Shown here: positions 17,174-28,259 of the stretch, one piece after another
Numbering within the stretch: the stretch's first letter is position 1
Layout: every line of letters starts with the position of its first letter
Origin: Paraburkholderia bryophila
GTDB taxonomy: Bacteria > Pseudomonadota > Gammaproteobacteria > Burkholderiales > Burkholderiaceae
DNA length: 64,000 nucleotides
Direction: 5' to 3'
Assembly: GCF_013409255.1 (NCBI RefSeq)
Contig: NZ_JACCAS010000002.1
Coordinates: 1,798,001-1,862,000 of the forward strand
Translations under genes and position numbers: made by a program
Notes under the pieces: model-generated
What the model was told of the DNA's origin: nothing
Seen by the model: the letters and a program-made list of their open reading frames with translations, nothing else
Databases searched by the model: none

Positions 17174-19147
17174 TCAATCGCGGCCGCTTTCCAGCTTGAA
17201 CACACTCACCACCTGCGCAAGCCGCGCGGCCTGATCGCGCAATTCGGCCGCCGCGAGTTCCGCTTCGCCGACGATCGTCGCATTCTGCTGGGTCGCCTCG
17301 CCGATCTGCGTCACGGCGAGATTGACCTGCTCGATGCCGCCCGATTGCTCGCGCGACGCGACGCTGATTTCGCCCATGATCGCGCGCACCTGGCCGACTT
17401 GCTGCACGATGCCCTGCATCGTCGAACTGGCTTCTTCGGCGATCTTGAAACCGCTGCGCACGGTCGCCGCCGAGGTCGCGATCAAACTCTCGATCTCCTT
17501 CACTGAGGCCGCGCTGCGTTGCGCCAGCGCGCGCACCTCCGACGCCACCACCGCGAAGCCCTTGCCGTGCTCGCCCGCCCGCGCGGCTTCCACGGCGGCG
17601 TTCAACGCGAGGATATTGGTCTGGAACGCGATGCCTTCGATCACCGTGGTGATCTCGGCGATTTTCTGCGACGAGCGGCTGATCTCGCCCATGGTCGACA
17701 CCACGCGTTCCACGGCGCGGCCGCCTTCGAGCGCCGCCTCGGCCGCGCGCGTAACGAGCGTGTTGGCTTGCGCCGCATGGTCGGCGTTCTGCTGCACGGT
17801 CGACGTGATCTGCTCCATGCTGGCCGCCGTTTCTTCGAGGCTGCTCGCCTGGGTGGCGATCCGCGCGGCGATATTGCCGCTGCCGGTAGCGATCTTTTCC
17901 GTACCCTGCGACATACCCGCCGACGCGTTGCGCACTTGCGAAACGATGCGCGCGAGCCCTTCGCCAATGCCGTCGATCGATTGCATCAGGCGGCCGATTT
18001 CGTCGGCGCGGGCGTTGCCGCCCTGGGCCACGCGCACGCTCAGATCGCCTGAGGCGAAGCGTTCGGACGCTTTGGCCGCTTCGGCGAGCGGACGGCTCAC
18101 CATGCGCCGCACCGCGATCAGGAAGACCACCGCGAACGCGCCGACCAGCACGAAGCCGAGCACCAGGAACGTGTTGCGGGTCGTGGTGACGTCGGCCATC
18201 ACTTCGTCACGCGGCGCGACGCCGCCGACCAGCCATTGCCATTCCGGCACCGTGACGAACGAGACGAACTTGTCGCGTGCGTCGCGCTCGCCGAGCGTGG
18301 CGTCGGCCGAGCGGTACTCGAGCTGGCCGTCCTTCATGTCGAGCATCTGCTGATACGGCGCGTTCGCGTTGTCTGCGCTCTGGCCGGCCGCGGCCGGATG
18401 CACGATCAGCTTGCCGCGATCCGCGCCCTTCGACGCGTTCAGCACGAAGTAGTAGCCGCTGTCGCCGATCTTCAGATTGCGGATATCGTCTTCGACCGAC
18501 TGGATCTGTTTGTCCACGTTCACGCCGACGAACAGCGCGCCGATCACGCGGCCGGTTGCGTCGGCGATCGGCCGGTATTGGGTGATCAAACGTTTGCCGA
18601 ACAGCGCGGCCAGTCCAGTATAGGACTTGTTCGCGAGGATCAGCGCATACGCCGGCGCTTTGCGGTCGAGCAACGTGCCGATGGCGCGCGAACCGTCCTG
18701 TTTCTTCAGCGACGTCGTCACGCGCACGAAGTCGTCGCCGCTGCGCGCGAACACGGTGGCCACTGCGCCGCTGCGCTCGAGAAACTGGTCGGGGATCGTG
18801 AAGTCCATGTTGAGGACCTTGTCGCCGGCCTTGATGGTCGGGGTCGCGACGCCGCCAATGTCGACCTTCTGGGTGTCGTCGAGCGTATAGCCGGTTGGCA
18901 GGAAGCTGGCGAACAGCGACATCGACCGGTCGACTTCGGCCGACAGCGCCTTGTCGAATAGCGTGATCATCGCGGCGATCGAGCGGTCCCGATCGGCGAT
19001 GCGGTCGAGCACCTGATCGCTAACCTGTTTGCCGGCCGTGCGGGTGAGCGCCCAGGTGAAGGCGGCGAATATCAGCGCCACCAGTACGCACGAGAGAACG
19101 GCAAGCCGGGCGCCGACGCTGGCGCGGCGCAAAGAGAGGAATTCCAT
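17174..19147 (-). CDS. methyl-accepting chemotaxis protein with Cache-type sensor domain
   Basis: A 657-residue inner-membrane chemoreceptor. TM1 lies about 13-35, followed by a roughly 280-residue periplasmic Cache-like domain (Cache_3/Cache_2 style, with [20 protein letters not shown] and [13 protein letters not shown]). TM2 ([20 protein letters not shown]) leads into a HAMP domain and a long cytoplasmic coiled coil containing the conserved signalling tip [14 protein letters not shown]. There is no C-terminal CheR-binding pentapeptide (ends LESGRD). The ligand is unknown; Cache domains of this group often bind small organic acids or amino acids. It stands alone, with no che genes nearby. 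Confidence 0.92.
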   Translation of the reverse strand: MEFLSLRRASVGARLAVLSCVLVALIFAAFTWALTRTAGKQVSDQVLDRIADRDRSIAAMITLFDKALSAEVDRSMSLFASFLPTGYTLDDTQKVDIGGVATPTIKAGDKVLNMDFTIPDQFLERSGAVATVFARSGDDFVRVTTSLKKQDGSRAIGTLLDRKAPAYALILANKSYTGLAALFGKRLITQYRPIADATGRVIGALFVGVNVDKQIQSVEDDIRNLKIGDSGYYFVLNASKGADRGKLIVHPAAAGQSADNANAPYQQMLDMKDGQLEYRSADATLGERDARDKFVSFVTVPEWQWLVGGVAPRDEVMADVTTTRNTFLVLGFVLVGAFAVVFLIAVRRMVSRPLAEAAKASERFASGDLSVRVAQGGNARADEIGRLMQSIDGIGEGLARIVSQVRNASAGMSQGTEKIATGSGNIAARIATQASSLEETAASMEQITSTVQQNADHAAQANTLVTRAAEAALEGGRAVERVVSTMGEISRSSQKIAEITTVIEGIAFQTNILALNAAVEAARAGEHGKGFAVVASEVRALAQRSAASVKEIESLIATSAATVRSGFKIAEEASSTMQGIVQQVGQVRAIMGEISVASREQSGGIEQVNLAVTQIGEATQQNATIVGEAELAAAELRDQAARLAQVVSVFKLESGRD

Positions 19148-19310
19148 TGACGATTACGCAGTGAGGAGGACAAGCGAAAGCGCGGGCCCTGCGTAAGCCG
19201 GGTCCGCGCGTTGATATCTGGTTATCGGCTGTGTCGTCCGCTTTCTTTAGGGTTTTTGAAAGCTTGACGTAATCGACGAGGTGTCCAGGGGCGACCGGAG
19301 CGTTTTGCGG

Positions 19311-21686
19311 TCAGCGTCCTGTGTGTTGCTGCGCAACGCGCCAGGTGCGCAGCAACAGTGCGTTGGTGACGACGCTGACGCTCGAAAACGCCATCGCCGC
19401 GCCGGCCAGCATCGGGTTTAGCAAGCCGAAGGCGGCCAGCGGAACCCCGATCAGGTTGTAGACGAACGCCCAGAAAAGGTTCTGCTGGATCTTGCGCCAG
19501 GTCCTGCGCGAAATGTCGATCGCGTCGGCCACCAGCGCCGGATCGCCGCGCATCAGCGTAATGCCGGCCGCGTGCATGGCGACGTCGGTGCCGGTCGCCA
19601 TCGCGATGCCGATGTCGGCGGCGGCCAGCGCGGGGGCGTCGTTGATGCCGTCGCCCGCCATCGCCACGATGCCGGCGCTGCGGATTTTCAGGTCGCGGAT
19701 CACGCGGGCTTTGTCGTCGGGCAGCACTTCGGCGTGGAATTCGTCGATGCCGAGCGCTTTGGCGACGCTGGCGGCGCTGCCGCGGTTGTCGCCCGTGACG
19801 AGCACGCTTTTGATGCCCATCCCGGCCAGCCGTTCGATGGCCGCGCGCGCCGTCGGTTTGACGGTGTCGCCGAAAGCGATCAGGGCGAGCGCGGTGGGCG
19901 CTTGCTCGTCGCGCTGCATCAGCCAGGAGACCGTGTTGCCGGCGGCTTCGAGTTCATGGGCGCGTTCCGTCAGCGCCGGCGGTAACGCAATGCCGAGCTC
20001 GCTGAGCCAGCGCGTGCTGCCCAGCGCCAAGGTGCGGCCGTCGACATCCGCTTCGACGCCACGACCCGCCACGGCGCGCGCGGCGCTTGCCGTTATTGCC
20101 TTACTTGCCGCGTTGGGCTGGCTTGCCGATACCGCCTCATACGCCTTGATCACCGCGCGCGCCAGCGGGTGATCGCTATGCCGCTGCACTGCTGCGGCCA
20201 GCGCTAACGCTTCGTCATGGCGGATCTCGCCGATCGGCTCGAACGCCGTCACCGACGGTTGGCCGAGCGTCAGCGTGCCGGTTTTGTCGAACGCGACGAT
20301 CGTCACGCGATGCGCGGTTTCCAGCGCTTCGGCGTCTTTGATCAGCACGCCGTGCCGCGCGGCAACGCCGGTGCCGGCCATGATGGCGGCCGGCGTGGCG
20401 AGCCCCAGCGCGCACGGGCAGGCGATCACCAGCACGGCCACCGCGTTCAGGATGGCGGTCTCGCCGCCCGCGCCCGCGATCAGCCAGCCCACCAGCGTGA
20501 GCGCGGCGATCGCCAGAATCGCCGGCACGAAGATCTCGCTGACCCGGTCCACCAGTCGCTGAATCGGCGCTTTCTCGGCCTGAGCGCTTTCCACCAAGCG
20601 GATGATTCGCGCGAGCGTGGTTTCCGCGCCGATCGCGGTGGTCGTCACGGCAATCGCGCCTTCGCCGTTGATCGAGCCGGCGGTGACTTTGTCGGCGGCC
20701 TGTTTCGGCACCGGCAGGCTTTCGCCCGTAATCAGCGATTCGTCGATGTGCGTGCGGCCTTCGAGCACCGCGCCGTCCACCGGCACGCGTTCGCCGGGAC
20801 GCACGATCACGACCGTGCCGACCCGCACTTGCGCGAGCGGCACTTCGCGCTCGTCGGCGCCGACGCGAATGCGCGCGCGGTCGGGGCGCAATGCATTGAG
20901 CGCGCGGATCGCGTCCGTGGTCTGGCGCTTGGCGCGCGCTTCGAGCCACTTGCCGAAGCGCACCAGCGTAATCACGACCGCCGATGCTTCGAAATACAGA
21001 TGCATCATGTCGCCCGGATGCGTGGCCAGTTCGTAGACGCTGATGCCATACGCCGCCGATGTGCCGAGCGCCACCAGCAAATCCATGTTGCCCGCGCCGG
21101 CACGCACGGCGCGGAAGGCGGCGCGATAGAAGCGCGCGCCGAACACGAATTGCACGATCGACGCGAGCGCGAACTGCAGCCACGGCGACAACATGGCTTG
21201 CACGCCGAACCATTCGGCGACCATCGGCACGACGAGCGGCAGGGTCAGCACGGCGGAGGCGAGGACGGCGGCCAGTTCGCGGCGGCTTTGGTCGCGTTTG
21301 CGGTCGGCGGCGGTTATGGAGGCGGGGGCCGTGTGATGGCGATGATCGCCGTGCTCCAAACGGCTCGCCTGGCCTGCCTCGGCTGCAAAAGACGGCGCCT
21401 CCGGCACTTCCGGCGGCACGATCAAGGTTGCCTCGTAGCCGGCTTTCTTGACGGCCGCGATCAGTGCCTCCGCGGCTGGGTCGGACTCAGCGCCGCTGAG
21501 GCTGACGGTCGCCGTTTCGGTGGCGAGATTCACCGACGCGCGTGTGACGCCCGGCACTTTGGCCAGCGCCTTCTCGACGCGCGTTGCGCATGATGCGCAA
21601 GTCATCCCGCCAATGTCGAGTTCGGCGGTTCGGGCCGCAATGGCGGTGGTATCCGTGGGGCGCTGCGGATTGGCAAGTTCGGTCAT
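19311..21686 (-). CDS. copA: copper-translocating P-type ATPase
   Basis: A 791-residue P1B-type ATPase. One N-terminal heavy-metal-associated domain has GMTCASC (Cys 30 and 33), followed by a His-rich linker (HGDHRHH). The core contains the TGES actuator motif, the CPCALG membrane metal site, the phosphorylation motif DKTGTLT and [10 protein letters not shown]. The CPC plus the GMTCASC domain point to Cu(I) export from the cytoplasm. The ATG at 21686 is preferred to a TTG three codons upstream. Just in front lies a promoter with the layout of CueR-controlled copper promoters. No cueR or copper chaperone gene is in this window. Confidence 0.93.
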   Translation of the reverse strand: MTELANPQRPTDTTAIAARTAELDIGGMTCASCATRVEKALAKVPGVTRASVNLATETATVSLSGAESDPAAEALIAAVKKAGYEATLIVPPEVPEAPSFAAEAGQASRLEHGDHRHHTAPASITAADRKRDQSRRELAAVLASAVLTLPLVVPMVAEWFGVQAMLSPWLQFALASIVQFVFGARFYRAAFRAVRAGAGNMDLLVALGTSAAYGISVYELATHPGDMMHLYFEASAVVITLVRFGKWLEARAKRQTTDAIRALNALRPDRARIRVGADEREVPLAQVRVGTVVIVRPGERVPVDGAVLEGRTHIDESLITGESLPVPKQAADKVTAGSINGEGAIAVTTTAIGAETTLARIIRLVESAQAEKAPIQRLVDRVSEIFVPAILAIAALTLVGWLIAGAGGETAILNAVAVLVIACPCALGLATPAAIMAGTGVAARHGVLIKDAEALETAHRVTIVAFDKTGTLTLGQPSVTAFEPIGEIRHDEALALAAAVQRHSDHPLARAVIKAYEAVSASQPNAASKAITASAARAVAGRGVEADVDGRTLALGSTRWLSELGIALPPALTERAHELEAAGNTVSWLMQRDEQAPTALALIAFGDTVKPTARAAIERLAGMGIKSVLVTGDNRGSAASVAKALGIDEFHAEVLPDDKARVIRDLKIRSAGIVAMAGDGINDAPALAAADIGIAMATGTDVAMHAAGITLMRGDPALVADAIDISRRTWRKIQQNLFWAFVYNLIGVPLAAFGLLNPMLAGAAMAFSSVSVVTNALLLRTWRVAQQHTGR

Positions 21687-21729
21687 GGTAGGCAAGGCTC
21701 ATGGCGGCATTGGGCCGCGTAATGAACCC

Positions 21730-21760
21730 AGTATTGTCCTTCCCATGATGGGAAGGTCAA
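21730..21760 (-). promoter_or_regulatory. CueR/MerR-type promoter of copA
   Basis: Read on the minus strand: -35 TTGACC (21755-21760), a 19-bp spacer, and -10 AATACT (21730-21735). The spacer region holds the palindrome CCTTCCCATGATGGGAAGG (21738-21756). The overlong 19-bp spacer with a CCTTCC/GGAAGG dyad is the hallmark of MerR-family copper-responsive promoters. Confidence 0.82.
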
Positions 21761-21811
21761 GGACGGTTTGCGCGGGTGCGGCCGAAAGTCGCCGCTCAGA
21801 ACGGCCGCCGC

Positions 21812-22453
21812 TCAAAGCACCGGCGGTGCATCCAGCATGGCCTGCCCGACTGCCTGCTGTTCATCGCTGGAGCGCGCCAACAGCGTCTCGGCCGCGCCAC
21901 GGCGGTCGTCGGCGGCCTTGTTCTGGCCGAGCTTCCATTTGCCGACCAGCCGCGTCACCTCGATTTCAATGCCGACGATCGCGCCGAGCATCTGCGCGAT
22001 AAAGTCGGCGGGCGCGTCGCCCATCTTCCACGGCACCGGCTCGCCGGCTTCCATCTTGCGGGTCAGCCGCGCGACCAGACCGCGGACGAACGCTTCGTCG
22101 TCGCGCACGACGATCCGGCCGTGCGCATGCACGACCATGTAGTTGTAGGTCGGCACCTGCCGATGCGCGTCGTGCTTGCTCGGGTACCAGTTCGGCGAAA
22201 TGTACGCGGTCGGCCCCTGGAAAATGACGAGCGCGTCGGGATGCGTGGCCGCCTCCTGCCAGACCGGATTGGCCCGGGCGACGTGAGCCCGGAGGATGAC
22301 GCCGCCAGCGGGCGCGACGTCCAGTTCGAACGGCACATGATTCGCGTCGAGCCCGTTGGGTCCGTTCGTAATCAGCGCGCCGAGCGGCTGCTCGCCTATC
22401 AGGCGATGGAGCACCTCGGGCCGGTTCTCTTCGAAATGCGCGGGCATGTACAT
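21812..22453 (-). CDS. PaiB-like FMN-binding negative transcriptional regulator
   Basis: A 213-residue protein with the PaiB family layout: MYMPAHFEE at the N-terminus, LGALITNGPNGLDANHVPFEL, LVIFQGPTAYISPNWYPSK, VPTYNYMVVHAHG, and a C-terminal GIEIEVTRLVGKWKLGQNK. The fold is an FMN-binding split barrel. The name comes from the Bacillus PaiB, and the molecular role in Proteobacteria is unclear; it may be an oxidoreductase rather than a DNA binder. The start at 22453 gives the conserved N-terminus; the upstream extension to 22564 is unlikely. Confidence 0.85.
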   Translation of the reverse strand: MYMPAHFEENRPEVLHRLIGEQPLGALITNGPNGLDANHVPFELDVAPAGGVILRAHVARANPVWQEAATHPDALVIFQGPTAYISPNWYPSKHDAHRQVPTYNYMVVHAHGRIVVRDDEAFVRGLVARLTRKMEAGEPVPWKMGDAPADFIAQMLGAIVGIEIEVTRLVGKWKLGQNKAADDRRGAAETLLARSSDEQQAVGQAMLDAPPVL

Positions 22454-22742
22454 AAACCACTCCAGATCCACATGGGTGAAAGCACCGCCAGACTTCGACA
22501 CGTGCGACTCGGCAGACAGCGCAAAACAAGCCGAATCCGACGCAATCGCACATGGCGTGTGCATGACAACGCGCTATTCATGCCTTTGCGCTTGCCTGGT
22601 GAGCAAGGATACGATACAACCCGGTGTTGTCGGCATCGCGCACGGCGGACTGGCTGCGCGGGGTTTGGGGAGACCCCGCCAAAGCAGATCTCGCTGCGCG
22701 CCGACGTCTCCCTTAGGACCGCACGTTCCGCCACCTGAACGA

Positions 22743-24161
22743 ATGATAAAAAATCGCCGAGAACTGTTTTCGCTTCACTGGACCTGCGCATCGTTCGCAG
22801 GCCTCGCATTGCTGGCCGGTTGCGCGTCGCCGCCTGCCGCGACACAGAAGCCCGCGGGCTGGATCAAGGACGAAGTCGCCGACTCGTACGTATTCGGCTA
22901 CCCGCTGGTGCTGATGGGCGTCGCGCGCGACGCGGCGGTCGGCACCGATCCGGGCCAGGCACCGCTCAATACGCTGCGCCACGCGCAGGCATTGCCGCCG
23001 GTCGGCGCATCGAACCCGCCGCAGCCTAGCCTCGACACGCTCGACTCGACCGGCTGGCTGGACGTCGGCAGCGAACCGGTGATCGTTTCGCTGCCCGATT
23101 CGCACGGCCGTTACGTCGATGCCCGCGTGCTGGACATGTGGACCAACGTCGTCTGGTCCACCAGTGCGCAATTCACCACCCGCGCGGCCGGCATCAAATC
23201 GCAAACCATTGCCTTTGTCGGCCCCGGCTGGCAGGGCGATCTGCCCAAGGGTGTGAAGCGCGTCGACGTGCCGACCCGCAACGCGTGGGTGAGCGTGCGT
23301 ATCCAGTCGAACGGCACGCGCGACCTGACGGCGGTGCGCAAGTTGCAGCGCGCCATTCGCGTTGCGCCGCTCAGCGTCTATGCCGGCGACACGCGCACGG
23401 CGACGATTACGCCGCCGCGCAGCAATGCCGCCGACGCGGCCATGAGCGCGTCCGGCACGCCGGCCGCGCAAGTTGCCGCGCTCGACGCCAACGGCTTTTT
23501 CACGCGACTCGCGCAAGCCTTGCCCGACAATCCGCCGACACCGGCCGATCCGCATGCGCTGAAATTCCTCGCCGACCTCGGCGTCACGCCGGGCGAGCCG
23601 GTCAAGCTGCCGAAGGCGGCGGATGCGATTGCCGCCGGCCTCACCGAAGGTCATGAGCGCGTCGTCACGGCGCCGACCAATCTGCTGAACGGCAACGGCT
23701 GGAACTGGTTCGGCGACGACGTCGGCAATTACGGTCCCGACTACGCGTTGCGCGCTTATGCCGCGTCCATGCAACCGGGTATCGGCACGAAAGACGACGA
23801 AGTGCGCGCGGTCGTCACGCAAGACAGCGACGGCCACGCATTGAACGGCGCCAATCGCTACGTGATTCACTTTGCGCCGAACCAGTTGCCGCCGGTGCGC
23901 GGTTTCTGGTCGATCACCGCCTACACGAAAGACGGCGCGTTGGGTGAAAGCGCGCCCGCCCGTCTGGCGGTCGGCGATCGCAATGGCGCACGTCGCAATC
24001 GCGACGGTTCGCTCGACGTGACCGTCTCGTCGGTGCGTAGCAAGAGCGGCAACTGGTTGCCGGCGCCGCGCGCCGATCTGCAACTGGTGCTGCGTTTGTA
24101 TGCGCCGAAGCCGCAAGCGACCGACAGTAGCTGGCAACCGCCGGCGGTCGTGCGTCAGTGA
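22743..24161 (+). CDS. DUF1254/DUF1214 lipoprotein
   Basis: A 472-residue protein with a lipoprotein signal (LALLAGC lipobox near residues 21-27), then a DUF1254 region (DSYVFGYPLVLMGVARD onward) and a C-terminal DUF1214 region (RYVIHFAPNQLPPVRGFWSITAY near residue 385). The biochemical function of the family is not established. The ATG at 22743 is chosen because it is followed at once by the signal sequence; the open frame extends to 22356 without support. It is probably monocistronic, ending at a strong hairpin. Confidence 0.82.
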   Translation: MIKNRRELFSLHWTCASFAGLALLAGCASPPAATQKPAGWIKDEVADSYVFGYPLVLMGVARDAAVGTDPGQAPLNTLRHAQALPPVGASNPPQPSLDTLDSTGWLDVGSEPVIVSLPDSHGRYVDARVLDMWTNVVWSTSAQFTTRAAGIKSQTIAFVGPGWQGDLPKGVKRVDVPTRNAWVSVRIQSNGTRDLTAVRKLQRAIRVAPLSVYAGDTRTATITPPRSNAADAAMSASGTPAAQVAALDANGFFTRLAQALPDNPPTPADPHALKFLADLGVTPGEPVKLPKAADAIAAGLTEGHERVVTAPTNLLNGNGWNWFGDDVGNYGPDYALRAYAASMQPGIGTKDDEVRAVVTQDSDGHALNGANRYVIHFAPNQLPPVRGFWSITAYTKDGALGESAPARLAVGDRNGARRNRDGSLDVTVSSVRSKSGNWLPAPRADLQLVLRLYAPKPQATDSSWQPPAVVRQ

Positions 24162-24210
24162 AATGCGTCGCCGATGTGACAGTGGCGCGTGATTGATGCG
24201 TCGATTAACG

Positions 24211-24250
24211 TATGCCCGCCGTTTTACAGCGGCGGGCATAAACTTTTAAT
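24211..24250 (+). terminator. rho-independent terminator after the DUF1254 gene
   Basis: Perfect 11-bp stem TATGCCCGCCG (24211-24221) / CGGCGGGCATA (24230-24240) with loop TTTTACAG, followed by AACTTTTAAT. Confidence 0.75.
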
Positions 24251-24375
24251 AGCGTCAGCGATTGTGTAAGCCTCGGCTTACATTTCTATCCCACACCAGA
24301 TTCACGACTTATACTGCCGCTTGCGGGATTTTCGTTTTCGCGGCGGGCTTGCCGCCGCACTACCCAAGACCGAGC

Positions 24376-27300
24376 ATGGCAAGCCTCAACAAAGTATCTT
24401 TAGCCTCCTCCATGCAGACCGTGCGCGACGTCGCGCAGTCGCGCCGTACCCGGCGTGTCCTGACCGGCCTGCTGATCTTCATCGTATTGTTCGGTCTGCT
24501 CGGCTTCTTCGCGGCGCCGCCGCTGATTCGCCATATCGCCGAGCAACAACTCAGCAAACAGCTCGACCGTCCGGCCACCATCGGCCGGATCGCACTCAAT
24601 CCCTATACGCTTAAACTCGAAGCCGACCGCGTGCATATCGGCGATAAGGACGGCGCGGGCGATTTCGTCGATATTGCGCGGCTTATCGTGCAGGCGTCGT
24701 GGAGTTCGCTGTTTCGCGCGGCGCCGATCGTCGACGAAGTGCAGCTCGATTCGCCGCGCTTTCATATTGTTCGTTATGACGCGCAGCGCTTCAATTTCAC
24801 CGACCTGATCGAGAAATTCTCGAAACAGCCGGCCGAGCCCGACAGCAAACCGACGCTGTTCTCCGTGTCGAATATTCGCCTTGAAAACGGCCAGATCACG
24901 TTCGACGACAAGCTGCTCGGCGTGACCCATGTGATCGATCAATGGAAGCTCGGGATTCCGTTTATCGCCACGTTGCCTTCGAAAACCGACATCTTCGTCG
25001 AGCCGCTGCTGCGCGCGCGGATCGACGGCAGTCCATTGGCAATCGACGGCAAGACCAAGCCGTTCGCCACGTCGCGTGAATCGGAAGTGTCGCTGCGCTT
25101 CGACGGGCTCGACGTGCCGCGGCTCATGTCATATGTGCCGACCAAACTGCCGGTGATCGTGCAGTCCGGCAAGCTGTCCACCGACCTCAAGCTCAACTTC
25201 GTGATCTCCAACGACGCGCCTTCGCTGCGCGTCGCCGGCACCGTCGATATGAACGACGTGGACGTGCGGGATCAGGGCAAGGCGCCGTTCTTCGCGGCCC
25301 ACGCCGTGCATGTAGCGGTCGCGACGCTCGAGCCGTTGAAGAGCCTCTATCACTTCGACGATATCCGCATCGACGCGCCGAGCGCCGATCTGGCGCGCGA
25401 TAAAGACGGCGTGTTGAGTGTCGAGCGCATGTTCGCGCCTGCACCGGCGGCGTCTGGCACGGCCGCGGCGTCCGCACCGGCGACGGCGTCGGCTGCTGCC
25501 TCGACAGGCAAAATTGCCAGCGCACCAGCCGCCGCATCCGGCACCGCTGCAACGGGAACGGCTGCGGCGCCGCCGCTGGATCTGGCGATCAAACGCTTCG
25601 TGCTGAATGATGGCACCGTGAATGTTCACGACGAAGCCGCTTCGCGGCCCGTCGACGTTGGTTTGCAAAAACTGGTTGTGACGCTGACCGATTTCTCGAC
25701 GCTCGCCACCGCGCCGGCGCATTACACGCTGAATACCGACTTCAAGGACGGCGCCGGTTCGCTCGGCGCGGCGGGCGCGTTCGGCCTCGTCGCGAAGACA
25801 GCGAGCGCGAAGCTCGATCTGAAATCGCTGAAGCTGCCGCTGCTGCAGCCCTATATCGACACCGCAACCGCCGCGCAAGTGACCGACGGCGCGCTGTCGG
25901 CCTCGGTGAATATCGGCGCGAACTGGTCGAAGGAGCCGGTCGCTGTGATGGTCGCCGACACGCAGCTCGATCTGCAATCGCTGAAGCTGGCGGCGCGCGG
26001 CAGCAAGCAGCCGCTCATCGCGCTCGCGCAGGCGCACGTGACGGTCAAGCAGGTGGACGTGGCGGCACGCACCGCCGACATCACGAGCGTCGAGACGACC
26101 GGTCTCTCGGTCGACGCGCAACGCCTGAAAGACGGCAGCATCAATCTCACGTCGCTGGCCGGTCCGCATGAAGTCGAGCCGCAGCGCACGGCGATTCACG
26201 CGGTCAAGAAGGCGCAGGCGCAGGGGCCTGCGTGGCACTACAAGATCGGCGAACTGAACCTGAAAGACGCGACCGCCAATTTCACCGACAACACCACGCC
26301 GCAACCCGTGCGCCTGAGCATCACGCCGTTGCAACTGAAGGTGCAGCAGATCAGCGACGACCTCAGCCGTCCGCTGCCGGTCGATCTGCAGGCCACGTTG
26401 AACAAGAAAGGCACGCTCGCCGTGAAGGGCGACGTCACGGCCACGCCGCTCAAGGTCGCGGTCAAGGTGAACGCGAACCGGCTCGACGCGGCGGCGTTCG
26501 AACCGTACTTCGGCAGCAAGCTCAATGCGGTGATCGCGAGCGCGTTGCTCAATGCGAACGGCGAACTCGCGCTGAGCCAGACGAAGTCGCTGAAGGCGAA
26601 CTATCACGGCGATATGGCGCTGGTCGACGTGCGGATGCTCGACAAGGCGACCTCCGACCCGTTCGCGGGCTGGGGCTCGCTCGCGCTGACTAACCTCAAA
26701 GCCGATTATGACGAGCGCGGCACGGAAGTCGACGCGGGCAAAGTCACCTTCACGAAGTTCTACGGACGCGTACTGCTCGACGCGCAAGGCAAGCTCAATC
26801 TCAAGGATGTGGTTGCGCATGAAAGCGGCGCGCCCCAATCGCTGACGCGCGACAAGAGCGGCGCCGACCCGGTGCCGCTGACGCCGCAAGCACCAGTGGT
26901 GGCGTCCGCACCGGCGCCGGCTTCGTCGGCACCCGCCACGCCCGCCGCTGTGACAGCCGCTACGCCGCCGCAAAGCCCGGTCAAGCTGCACTTCGGTCAA
27001 CTGGTGCTGCAGCAAGGCCGCGTGACCTACACGGACAACTTCATCAAGCCGAATTTCACGGCGAATCTGGTCGGCATTACGGGCACGATCGGCGCGTTCG
27101 GGACGCAATCCACGACGGCCGCGCCGGTCGACGTCGCCGCGAAACTGGCGGCCAACGGTCCGCTATCGATTCGCGGCACGGTCAATCCGCTGATCGAGAA
27201 ACCGGCGCTCGATCTGACGGCGAGCGCGCACGATATCGAGCTGACCAACCTCACGCCGTATTCGGCGAAATATGCCGGCTATCCGATTACCAAGGGCAAG

Positions 27301-28167
27301 CTGAACGTCGATCTGCACTACCAGCTCGCTAACGATCAGTTGAACGCGAACAATCACCTGTTCATCGATCAACTCACGTTCGGCGACCACGTGCAGAACG
27401 ATACGGCGACCAAGCTGCCGGTGCGTCTCGCGATCTCGCTGCTGAAGAATTCGCGCGGTGAAATCGACGTGAATCTGCCGGTCTCGGGCTCGCTGTCGAA
27501 TCCGGAGTTCAGCATTGGCGGCCTGATCTGGCATGCGGTGCTCAACCTGCTGCAGAAGGCGGTGACCGCGCCGTTCTCGCTGATCGCCAACGCGTTCGGC
27601 GGCAGCGGCGAGGAATTGGGCTATGTCGAATTCGAGCCGGGCTCGGCGAAACTCACGGATGTCGACAACAAGAAGCTCGACACGATCGTGAAGGCGCTGG
27701 CCGACAAGACGTCGGTCAAGATGGACTTGATCGGCCGCGTCGACCCGGCTGTCGACGAACCCGCGTTGCGTACACAATACGTGGATCGTCTGGTCAAGCA
27801 GCAGAAGATCAAGGACGTGGTGGGCAATGGCGAGAGCGTCGATCTGTCGACGGTCACGGTCGATCCGAAGGAATACGACAAGTATTTAACCCAGGCTTAC
27901 AAGTCCGCCGACTTCAAGAAGCCGCGCAATTTTGTCGGCCTGACCAAGAGCTTGCCGGACGACGAAATGAAGAGCGCGATTGCCGCCAACGCGCCGATCG
28001 ACGACGCCAGCCTGCGTCAGCTCGCGCAGCAGCGGGCACAGAGCGTGCAGCAGTATCTGGACGGCAAGATCGACAGCAGCCGCGTGTTTATCGTTGCGCC
28101 GAAGCTGACCGCCGACGGTATCAAGGACAAGGGCGAGACCACACGGGTCGACTTTGGTTTGAAGTAA
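24376..28167 (+). CDS. DUF748 (AsmA-like) envelope protein
   Basis: A 1263-residue protein with one N-terminal membrane anchor (VLTGLLIFIVLFGLLGFFAAP, about 31-51) and a very long periplasmic part with AsmA-like repeats (LKLEADRVHIGDKDG, LDLTASAHDIELTNLTPYSAKYAGYPITKGKL). The C-terminal section FEPGSAKLTDVDNKKLDTI resembles an OmpA-like motif, usual in DUF748 proteins. Two Ala/Pro/Ser-rich linkers (about 25435-25570 and 26880-26960) separate the modules. AsmA-family proteins are thought to bridge the envelope for lipid movement; the role here is inferred. The ATG at 24376 precedes the anchor by a normal distance. Confidence 0.82.
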   Translation: MASLNKVSLASSMQTVRDVAQSRRTRRVLTGLLIFIVLFGLLGFFAAPPLIRHIAEQQLSKQLDRPATIGRIALNPYTLKLEADRVHIGDKDGAGDFVDIARLIVQASWSSLFRAAPIVDEVQLDSPRFHIVRYDAQRFNFTDLIEKFSKQPAEPDSKPTLFSVSNIRLENGQITFDDKLLGVTHVIDQWKLGIPFIATLPSKTDIFVEPLLRARIDGSPLAIDGKTKPFATSRESEVSLRFDGLDVPRLMSYVPTKLPVIVQSGKLSTDLKLNFVISNDAPSLRVAGTVDMNDVDVRDQGKAPFFAAHAVHVAVATLEPLKSLYHFDDIRIDAPSADLARDKDGVLSVERMFAPAPAASGTAAASAPATASAAASTGKIASAPAAASGTAATGTAAAPPLDLAIKRFVLNDGTVNVHDEAASRPVDVGLQKLVVTLTDFSTLATAPAHYTLNTDFKDGAGSLGAAGAFGLVAKTASAKLDLKSLKLPLLQPYIDTATAAQVTDGALSASVNIGANWSKEPVAVMVADTQLDLQSLKLAARGSKQPLIALAQAHVTVKQVDVAARTADITSVETTGLSVDAQRLKDGSINLTSLAGPHEVEPQRTAIHAVKKAQAQGPAWHYKIGELNLKDATANFTDNTTPQPVRLSITPLQLKVQQISDDLSRPLPVDLQATLNKKGTLAVKGDVTATPLKVAVKVNANRLDAAAFEPYFGSKLNAVIASALLNANGELALSQTKSLKANYHGDMALVDVRMLDKATSDPFAGWGSLALTNLKADYDERGTEVDAGKVTFTKFYGRVLLDAQGKLNLKDVVAHESGAPQSLTRDKSGADPVPLTPQAPVVASAPAPASSAPATPAAVTAATPPQSPVKLHFGQLVLQQGRVTYTDNFIKPNFTANLVGITGTIGAFGTQSTTAAPVDVAAKLAANGPLSIRGTVNPLIEKPALDLTASAHDIELTNLTPYSAKYAGYPITKGKLNVDLHYQLANDQLNANNHLFIDQLTFGDHVQNDTATKLPVRLAISLLKNSRGEIDVNLPVSGSLSNPEFSIGGLIWHAVLNLLQKAVTAPFSLIANAFGGSGEELGYVEFEPGSAKLTDVDNKKLDTIVKALADKTSVKMDLIGRVDPAVDEPALRTQYVDRLVKQQKIKDVVGNGESVDLSTVTVDPKEYDKYLTQAYKSADFKKPRNFVGLTKSLPDDEMKSAIAANAPIDDASLRQLAQQRAQSVQQYLDGKIDSSRVFIVAPKLTADGIKDKGETTRVDFGLK

Positions 28168-28259
28168 CGTCACGGGTCGGCGCGCGCTGCGTGCCGCCGC
28201 GCGCGCGTAAAGGCACGCGGCGATAGCATGTAAAACCACACGCGCCACGCGCCGCGCAA

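Noticed and set aside
20217..27108. Long antisense frames opposite copA and the DUF748 gene
   Set aside because: They have the same compositional-shadow character and no ribosome sites or domains.
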